A program made the translations under genes and the position numbers. Shown here piece after piece: positions 30,449 through 37,625 of a stretch of DNA of 37,625 nt. The notes beneath the pieces were generated by a model, which was not told where the DNA came from, did not search any database, and was given only the letters and a program-made list of their open reading frames with translations. Origin of the DNA: Micractinium sp. NFX-FRZ (lineage: Eukaryota > Chlorophyta > Trebouxiophyceae > Chlorellales > Chlorellaceae); the NCBI GenBank assembly GCA_029339195.1, contig JAPTJF010000552.1:1-37625 (forward strand), given 5' to 3'. How positions within the stretch are numbered: position 1 is the first letter of the stretch; every line of letters starts with the position of its first letter.

Positions 30449-31690
30449 GAATGAACTTCCCCTCCTTGTACTTCTGGCTCTCCTCATATGCCACCTCATA
30501 CTTCCACCCCAGCACCGAGTTGCAGGTGATGCAGTCTGAGGCGGGGGCGGGTGGGGTGGGCAGGCGGGCAACGAGGGGTTGAGAGAGGTCAGCGCAGGTC
30601 GAGAGTGAGGAGAAGCGGAGGACGAGTGGGGCTGCAGGTGCGGGGGGAGGCTGGCCGGCCCGCGACGGTAGCCCTGCATGCCCGCCTGGCGGCCCAGCGG
30701 GTGCAGAGCGTGCACCCCTGGCGCTCGGCAGTGTGCCCAGCACGCAAGCAGGCAGTTGCTGCGTGGGCGCCGGGCAAGCGGGCAACTCAAGAGGGTGGGA
30801 ATGAAAGGAGAAGCGGGTTGGGTGCTCACAGATGTCTGCCACCGTGTGCAGGCCTGTGATGAGCATGCGGTCCTCTCGCGGCCCTAGCGTGACGTTCACG
30901 CTGCAGGGGGGCGGGGCGGCGGGGGTGGGGCGATAGGGCGGGGGTGGGGTGGTAGTGCTAAGGGGAGGCTGAAGTGGGGGCGCGGGCATGCGGCAGGCTG
31001 TGCAGCAACTGTGGGTCGGGCTGCTGGACGCACATGCAGCGCTGCTGCAAGCACGGCATTGGCTCGCAGGGAGCAGCGGGCAGGAGGCGTCTAGCGAGGC
31101 CAGCACTCACACATCGCTGAACAGGTAGGCCCGCCCATGCCGCCCTTGAAAGGCCTGCAGACACAGGCATATCAGGCAACAATACCAGGAGTTTCCAGTC
31201 AGCGTGATGCCCCTGGGGGTCAACAACAGCTGCCAGAAAGCCGGCCGAACGTGTGCCGTTCCCGGCTTGGTGCGCCCGCCAGGGGGCGCCGGCGCCGGCG
31301 CCACCGCTCACCTTGCTGATCAGCTGGCCGTGCTCTGTGCAGTGCGTCTTGCACTGGCTGCAGGTGTAGATCTTGTCTCCTGACAGGTACTGCGGAGCAA
31401 GGATGGCACGGGAGAAGGCAGGGAGTGGTGCGGCGCCACGCCGGCACTTGGCGGCCTCGCCTGTACGTGAGCGCCACACCACCCGCTCCTGCACTGCCCA
31501 AAAGCGGTCCACCCAGCCCGTACCGGCTGGTTCTGCTACCGGGAGTGAACAGCCTTGAAAGCAGCGAGTGAGAGCGGCTAGAGCCAGCTGGAGGTGGGGC
31601 TTGACATGGGAGTGGGCTGGGGGCTCCAAAGCACGCAGGGCGTCTCGCAGGGCCTTCCCAGCGGCCTACCTGCTTGAACAGGATGCCCAT
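30408..31690 (-). CDS. Yippee-family zinc-binding protein
   Basis: Exons in coding order: 31670-31690, 31312-31389, 31111-31154, 30830-30900 and 30441-30535 (or running on to 30408). The start MGILFKQ joins directly to the domain. Zinc ligands are C17-x2-C20 (TCSQCKTH) and C73-x2-C76 (CITCNS), 52 residues apart, exactly the family's C-x2-C-x52-C-x2-C pattern. Other hallmark blocks are [23 protein letters not shown] and [20 protein letters not shown]. Yippee proteins are small, highly conserved zinc proteins; some are adaptors for ubiquitin-ligase complexes. The extreme C-terminus is uncertain. Without further splicing it ends [10 protein letters not shown] at 30408 (113 aa). Splicing at the GTGAGG donor would lead into the duplicated segment at 30370-30393 and an unknown end. 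It is divergent from the RecA-like gene, with 537 bp between start codons. Confidence 0.92.
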
Positions 31691-32227
31691 CAGAACATGC
31701 GCGGTGGATAGGCCAGGGGGTGGGCGGCAGACGGCACGCTCGGAGGGGTGGGGCCTGGAGCGTCACGGAGAGAAGGCTGGGCTGATTCCGGCTGTCTGTT
31801 GCAAGTCGGGGATGCTGGGGCGTGCCTTGGAAGCCACGGGAGCTCCTCACTCCGCTCCATTTCAGGCAGCAGGGGATGCTGAGTTGGCGGTCACTTGTAA
31901 GTGATCTAGGAGGGGCTGGCTCCTGTTTCGGTGCTCGCTTCGATCACTGCAAATTGCAGGGGAGGCACCCGACCGAGCCGAGCTCTTCCCGCAGTGCCTG
32001 CCTCCATTCGAGCGCGCTCCCTCAGTAGCACCAGAACTGGTGCCTACTGCACATAGTTGGTGTCCTCCTACCAGCCTAGCCGAATTGGTATTGCTGCCTC
32101 CAACTCATTCCGCTTCGCCAGGTTGCGCCACCGCCACCGCCACCGCCGCCCGCCTTGACGAGGCAGCCGCACCAGCGGGGCGGCTGTGTGACTGGGCTGT
32201 CCTGCTTCTGCCCTCGCAGCCAGCCAC
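31691..32227. promoter_or_regulatory. Divergent intergenic region, Yippee / RecA-like ATPase
   Basis: 537 bp between two divergent start codons. It must contain both promoters and 5'UTRs. A GCAG at 32216-32219, just before the + ATG, could be the acceptor of a 5'UTR intron. No TATA box or other motif is clear. Confidence 0.5.
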
Positions 32228-33950
32228 ATGCACCTGGCCGACTTCTTGGGGTATGCGACACCAGCGCACTCGCCGCTGGGTGCGCAGCTGGCGGCGCTGC
32301 CCCCGCTGCCGCCCTCGGCGCGGCACTGCCTGCTCTGCGGCCCCGAGCGCAGCGGCAAGACCTCCCTGCTCTTCCACCTGGCCCTCAGCCTGGCGCGGCA
32401 GGGCCAGTCTGTGCTGCTGCTGTGCCGTAGGTGAGAGCCTGGGTACTGAGCGCTAAGGGCCTGCAGTTGGCCAGGGCAGGCCGGGGGACGAGGCACCGCC
32501 GCCGCCGCCGCTGGCCAAACAGCTGCCGACAGCCAGGCCGGGCAGACGCACCCCGCCCCGGTGTGCCCAAGCTTCCGAGTGCAAATGTTTGGCAGTTTCA
32601 TGCCACTTAACTTAGCCCTTCCCAGTGCTGCCCTGCTGCAGAGCCAAGCTGGAGGCGGCGCCGCCACTGCTGCCAGATGGGGTGACCCACTCGGACCCAG
32701 CGTGGCAGCATGTGAAGATAAAATACGTCGCCACGGGTGCGTAGAGAGTGTACGGTGAATGGCACGGGGGCAGGATGTAAGCGGGATGTGCAGCAGCACA
32801 GTCACGGCGGCTCTGGGTGTGGGCACAAGGGAGGGAGGTCAACGGTTCCCTGCCCCCTCCACTCCCACCCTCTCCTGCCCCAACTCACATGCCTGCCCCT
32901 GTGTCCCGACTCACAAGCGTGCCTTGTTCCCTGCCCGCCCGCCTTTGGCCCACCCTGTTGTGCAGGGTACGAGCTGCTGCGTTACGTGTCCCACCTCCAC
33001 ATGGTGCGGCGCCCCCCGGATGCCCTGCTGGTGGATGACCTGAACGCCCTCTCAGACCTGCCGCCCAGCGACCGCCCCCGCCCGCGCGACATGGCGCTGT
33101 GCCGCATACTGGCGTCACTGCATGAGGCGGCGGTGAGGGGGCCGAGGGGCTTGGGCACCGGGTGTCGCATGAGGTGGTGGTGAAGGGTCCCACTGGGGTT
33201 GCGCCGTCGCTGCGGTGAGGCAGTCTAGCGAGACGGCTGAGCAAGGCTGCCCAGTGGGCTGGGGCACTAGACGGCATCCAGGACGCGGGGCTGGAGGGCA
33301 GGGCAGGGCAGGGCCACGTTCCATCACCGCCCTGTGCGCCATTCAGTTGCTGCTGCAAGTGTTTTGCCTACCGTTCGGTGCAGCTCAATGGAATGTGTTG
33401 CAGATTGCACACACAGGAACAAAAGTATTGCCCACTTGCTGCAGGAGGTGGCGTCATCGTTGAACCACCGCCCATGCCAGCTGGTGGTTACGGAGGCGTG
33501 CCACGCCGACGGCCCGCGCCTGCTGTACGTCCTGCAACGCTGGCTGCCGCTGGTGCTGCACATACGCCGTGAGTGCCTGTGCGGGGTCTCCTGTTTCCTG
33601 GAACCTTCCGTTGGATCGTCTGTCTTGCCCGCGGTGTTGCATGCGAGAAGCTGGCGGCATGTGTGGCTGAGGCAGGTTTCAGGCTGCTGGCAGCAAGGTG
33701 CGGAGCAGCAACGGGCGGAGTCGCTGCCTGCTGCTGAGCCTCTAACTGCTCCCTTCTTGCTGGCGAGCCTCAAACTGCTTCCTTCTTCCGCATCGCCGGC
33801 TGCTGTGCAGCCGCCAGCCAGAGCAACACGCTGGCTGTGCTGAGCCCGGGGGCCGACGTTCCGCACGCCTGCCTGGTGCAGCTGCAGTTCTCCCTCAAGC
33901 ACGGCGGCATCACGTTAGAAGACGTGCTGCCGGCGGCACCCGGCTTTTGA
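32228..33950 (+). CDS. Small RecA-fold ATPase, SWSAP1-like
   Basis: Five exons, 32228-32430, 32642-32736, 32966-33132, 33445-33568 and 33811-33950 (stop TGA), give 242 aa with all phases matching. Walker A is at residues 38-45 (GPERSGKT), preceded by a hydrophobic strand (HCLLC). Walker B is at about 119-124 (ALLVDD). Later strands read CQLVVTEAC and NTLAVLSP. This is a minimal RecA-type ATPase core without the N-terminal domain of RAD51. Size, Walker A position and layout resemble SWSAP1, the partner of the SWIM protein SWS1 in RAD51-dependent recombination. Elongator subunit ELP6 is similar in size but usually lacks Walker motifs. The assignment is by architecture rather than close sequence identity. 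Intron 3 starts with a duplicate of the exon 3 end. Confidence 0.8.
33120..33190 (+). repeat. Duplicate of the exon 3 donor end in the RecA-like gene
   Basis: The exon end plus donor at 33120-33143 recurs at 33167-33190 with 20 of 24 bases the same, a 47-bp offset. In both, HEA-coding sequence leads into a GT. Only the first gives the right phase with exon 4. Confidence 0.7.
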
Positions 33951-35130
33951 CAGCAGTGGCCTGCACATGCGGTGTGCCCCCATGTGCAGCTCCAAGCACC
34001 TGCCTTTCCTGCCAGGATCGCCCCCTCCTCCTGTTCCATCTATCGCCCCGCTCCTTCTGCTGCATCCCACCAGGATCCGCCCCCTCCTCCTGCTCCTTCC
34101 TGTCTCAAGGGGTCACCCTTCAAGGCTCAAACAAACCGCCCCTAGTCGTTCCCACCTACAACTACTTTCTGACAGTGACGAGGCATACAGCCACCACGGC
34201 TAATGCTGCCAGGCTCGCCTCCTTGGACATGCATTGACTCCTTAGCTTGCTTCCAAGTATCAATCCAAAGCTTATTTACATGTCAAAGCATCGTTTCATC
34301 ATCACACGGCACAAGCAGGACAGCACACGCATGCATCCATCACTCACACTGGACTGTGGAGTGCAAATCAACCACTCCACCACAGCAGGCAGAAGGGTAC
34401 AAGGAAATTCCAGTGAAGCGTATGGGCAGAGGGGTAAGCAAGAGGTGTGGAGCGGGTACGAGGAGGCGAATCAAAGGGAGGTTCGTGTTGGTATATCCAT
34501 GGGGGGTGGGGTGGGGTGGGGTGGGGCGGGTTGGGGGGATCATATGATTGATATGCTTCGGTGCGGAGCGCCCCGACAGATGGAAGTGCGAATGGTGATG
34601 GTGGCTATGAGGGCACAATGGTGAGTGTGTGTGTCATGGGTTCTGGTGAGAGGTGAGAAGGGTTGGAGGATGGGAAGCACCCAAAGAGGTAACAGACATT
34701 GAGCATAGGAGGGTTTGGTTGTGTTTGGGGGGTGATCTAAGGCGAGCTGCGCGTGCTATGTGCAGCCATGTGCAATAAGGGGGCCCCCGGGAGCCTGCCA
34801 GGGAGAGCCTGCCGGGTTGCCCAGCGGGCCCGGTGTTCCTGCAAGCTAACCGCGCTGGCTAGGCCGCTAGTGCAGGCCAATGCAGAGCTGGTGCAGGCCC
34901 TGCCTGCCTGCTTGCCCTGCCTACAGTGTCTGCCCGCTCGCGCCTGCCTACTGCTGCTGCCTCGTCTACTCCTACTGCAGACTGTGTTTGTCTAAGCTAC
35001 GCCCGAGGCCTGCCCCGTCGTGCTCAGCAAAGAGAGGCCTGCTGCTGCTCCTCCTGCTCCCCGTGCTCAGGAGGAGGCAGGCTACTGCTCGTGCTACTCA
35101 GGTGGAAGCGCGCTGCTGCTCCGCCCTGCT
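33951..35130. other. Convergent 3' region between the RecA-like gene and DGAT2
   Basis: About 1.2 kb between two convergent stop codons with no recognisable coding exon. It contains a strong G-quadruplex-type repeat (34501-34538). 34600-34740 is G/T-rich with GTGTGT runs, and 34900-35130 is CTG/CTC-rich. Confidence 0.5.
34501..34538 (+). repeat. GGGGT repeat, potential G-quadruplex
   Basis: Seven consecutive runs of three to six G separated by only one or two bases (G6-T-G4-T-G4-T-G4-T-G4-C-G3-TT-G6). This far exceeds the usual four-run G-quadruplex rule. It is on the sense strand beyond the RecA-like gene and antisense to DGAT2. It is not the plant-type telomere unit. Confidence 0.85.
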
Positions 35131-37150
35131 TCACGAGGAGGCCAGCATGGGGTCAGTCTCGGTCACCACCAGCGCCACGTCAGCATACCCCGGGAAGCTC
35201 TGGGCGTGCTCCTCCCACAGCTCCCTCAGAGCAGCATAGAAGCGTGCGTGCAGCGCATCCACCTCATCCTGGCTGGGCTGCCCCTCCACCGCGGGCGGCG
35301 GCGCCTCGATCGGCGGGCCCACGACGTACCTGCAGTCACAGACAGATGAGTTTTGTGCCAGTCTTTGTGTGTGCAAGGAAGTGTGAGGGAGCGGTGTGCT
35401 GAGCCAGAGCGGCTGCCCGCCCTCAAACCCAGGCATGCAGCCCCTGGTGCAGCCTCTGGTGCAGCGCCTGGTGCAGGCCCCAACTGCCTGCTGGCTGGCT
35501 GCTCAGCCTCACGCCAGGCCCTCAGCCCGCCCCGCTGCCAGCTGTCGGCCAGGGGCTCACTTGAGGTGCGTGCGTGCCGGCAGGGGCAGGCACCAGCGGC
35601 CGGCGATGACGAATGGGATGGGGAAGCTGCAGGGGCGGGAATGGAAGGGGCAACAGTGCGCAGGGTGAGCTGCTGCCAGCGCGCGAGCTCTGCAGCGCAG
35701 GCGCACGCTCGGGTGCCGCCGCTGGGCAGCAGCAGCAGCAGCAGCGGTGGCAGCAGGCAGACTTAAGACACGAGCCCGCTCCACCCCCTGCGTACGCGCC
35801 CTTCCTCGCCCTGCCAGCCCACCCTCCTCACCCCAGCTTCTTGGTGCACCAGCGCTGCATGGCGGGCCACTCAATCAAGTTGCGCAGGCTGTCCGCCTCC
35901 CCCAGGGACAGCACAGGCACCAGCGCGGCGCCGTGGCGCAGCGCCATGCGCACAAACCCTGCGCAGCCGTGGGCGCCGAGAGCAGGGGCAGGCGTTAAAG
36001 AGGTAGGGCTGGGTTGGGGCGGGTTGGATGCCGAGCAGGCCAGAAAAGTGCATAGAGAAGAGGGCATCCTGTACGGTGAGGCACAGCCAGGCAAGCTTTT
36101 TCGTGCAACACCAACCAACCATCCTGCCTGCCCTGCAAGCTGTGCCAGGCCTAGCCCAGCCGGGTCTGTCAGCATCCAAGGCTTCCACCGACCAAACCCA
36201 GGTCTAGCCATTATGCACCCCTGGTCCCACCTCGTCCCACCCCGTCCCGCCCCTGCCCCCCCACCCCCTTGTGCTCACCCTTGTGCCCCGCAAACACCGT
36301 GAACTGCTTGTGCCTGTGCAGCCGGTTGGTCAGGCACATCTCCGCCTGGCCGCCGGGGCAGATCAGCACCGCCCGCCGCTCCTGCAGGGTGTGCTCGAAT
36401 GTGCGGCGGGACACGACGCGCACCCCCAGCCACAGCACGATGTCTCGCAGCAGGGGCACGGCGACGCAGACGGAGGCGGTGAGGACAACGGGGCGCACGG
36501 GGATGAGGGCGCGGAAGGAGGGCAGGAGGGGGAGGTAGCCGGCGCCTGCGGGGGTGGGGGCAGCACAGCGGAGCGGCGCCGGCGCGGCTTGACACAGGGC
36601 GGAGCCTGTAAATTGACCGGAGGCAGCCGCCGGGGGCGCACTCTTCGCAACTCCTTGTAAAGGAGGAAAGAGGGCCAGGCACACAGCAGGGGTGCAGGGG
36701 CTGCAGAAGCGCGCACTGTTTCCCAAGGCATTCTGCGCCCCTGCTGGCGCTCCCGCTCACTCACCCAGCGGGTAGAGGCCATGGTGGTGGAGCCCAAACA
36801 CATATTTCTTTGCGGGGTCAAACTGCTCGGCTGCAGCCTTCCCGCCGTGCAGCACAACACTCAGGGAGCCTGCAGTGCAGCAGAGGCACACGCGGGCAAG
36901 GCAGGGCGGAGATAGCGCTGAGTGCATGGTGCGTGAAGGTCTGAATCAGCACGTGAGTTTGGCAGGCATGCATGTGCAGCTTGTGACGCACGCAAAGCTG
37001 AGGCCAGGAGGGCAGCGGCAGCACGGCCTGGCTTGCCAGCGCTCACCCAGCCATGCAGGGAGGAAGCGCTCCAGCTGCTCCCCCAGCCAGCGCTGCAGGA
37101 AGGGCCACTCGCGCCGCCCGGTGTGCTCCGGCTGGCCAAAGGCGGTGACG
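35131..37150 (-). CDS. DGAT2-family acyltransferase (5' end uncertain)
   Basis: Exons in coding order: 37047-37150, 36765-36869, 36279-36545, 35832-35958, 35561-35626 and 35131-35329 (stop TGA). All phases match. DGAT2 blocks appear in order: KKYVFGLHHHGLYPLG (active-site region, HHHG where most members have HPHG), GVRVVSRRTFEHTLQ, ICPGGQAEMC, GHKGFVRMALRHGAALVP, FPIPF and YVVGPPIE. The family adds an acyl-CoA acyl group to diacylglycerol to make triacylglycerol, at the ER in most organisms. The first supported exon starts inside a codon and encodes FGQPEHTGRREWPFLQRW. The usual N-terminal membrane hairpin is not seen. Its frame stays open upstream to an ATG at 37362, so the gene may start there without it, or earlier exons may exist. 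Its 5' side runs into a + strand exon. Confidence 0.88.
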
Positions 37151-37348
37151 CTGCGGGCGGGGCGGGGGGGAGGAGGCAGGCGGGGGTAGCCTTGGGTAGT
37201 CAGCAGATGCAAGGCTCTGCCGGTGCTGTCGGGGGAGGGCGGCTCTGGCCAGGGAGGCGGCGAACGAGCACAGCATGCGATGTGGGCAACCACAGCATGC
37301 CTGCGCCCGCCAGTCTGCCTCGCACACTGCCGGCCCCCCATCCCCCAG

Positions 37349-37550
37349 GCCGTCATCAGCACTCAAGGACAGCCTCAGCCCAGAGCAGTGGGAGGAGGCT
37401 CAGAAATTTGAGGCTGACTGCCCCAGGCAGATGCGGCAGGGGATGTACCGGCTCAGCAAGTTCCAGACTTCTGAGGGGAGCTGGGAGTGCACTATTGACA
37501 AGTTCATGGCAGCAGTGCACCAGAACTGCCCAGTTGAAGCACACATCTAG
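37349..37550 (+). CDS. Last exon of an unidentified + strand gene
   Basis: Acceptor CCCCCAG at 37342-37348, then an open frame to TAG at 37548-37550. It reads natural protein, e.g. SPEQWEEAQKFEADCP, MYRLSKFQ and SWECTIDKFMAAVHQNCP. The frame continues upstream to an ATG at 37275, giving a possible 91-aa single-exon protein, but that extension is low in quality. No family recognised. It is opposite the 5' end of DGAT2, so one of the two gene starts is mis-modelled or the genes overlap. 37551-37625 is presumably 3'UTR. Confidence 0.55.
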
Positions 37551-37625
37551 TGGCAGCGCGCTGGAGGTTGCCCTGCCTGCTGCCTGCTGGCTGAAGGCGC
37601 CTCTGGACGGCCCTGCCCTGCCGAC

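Noticed and set aside
29592..30454. Open frames of 179 and 185 codons between the membrane-protein gene and Yippee
   Set aside because: No family features. They overlap each other and antisense Yippee sequence, and the region is biased in G then A/C.
1..37625. Bacterial, viral or transposon genes
   Set aside because: No transposase, integrase, reverse transcriptase, capsid or polymerase motif was found in any frame I examined.

Overview
The window is nuclear DNA of a green alga, most likely a trebouxiophyte (Chlorella type). It is very GC-rich. Genes are cut into many short exons by GC-rich introns with GTGAG/GTGGG donors and GCAG acceptors, and TGTAA motifs sit after some stop codons. The gene set mixes plastid, mitochondrial, spliceosomal and lipid functions. 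Single ORFs are misleading here, so I rebuilt genes exon by exon, requiring splice sites, codon phase and protein family to agree. Species-level placement is inference.

Left part (1-8848, all +): two paralogous MYND zinc-finger genes (53-2739, 5' end outside the window; about 5919-8848) flank an unrelated gene of unknown function (3243-5811). The paralogues share exon structure and, towards the 3' end, intron sequence.

Middle (9245-22174): a complete 7-exon SCO1-type cytochrome c oxidase copper chaperone on - (272 aa); 1.5 kb without a recognised gene; a 17-exon secreted cysteine-rich repeat protein on + (about 591 aa) with a microexon, one GC-AG intron and one reading-frame break; and a complete CWC24/RNF113-type spliceosome factor on + (335 aa).

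Right part (22940-37625): a plastid Rossmann-fold atypical SDR with a C-terminal acidic/basic repeat tail (-, 568 aa) is head to head, 169 bp apart, with a probable mitochondrial membrane protein (+, 414 aa). Then come a Yippee zinc protein (-), a small RecA-fold ATPase resembling SWSAP1 (+, 242 aa), a DGAT2-family acyltransferase (-, 5' end uncertain) and the last exon of an unidentified + gene.

The most unusual signal cuts across genes. Imperfect copies of exon edges, often including the splice site, lie in the neighbouring introns of SCO1 (twice), CWC24, the SDR gene, Yippee and the RecA-like gene. This resembles frequent small tandem duplication at exon borders, a plausible source of decoy splice sites, pseudo-exons and intron change.
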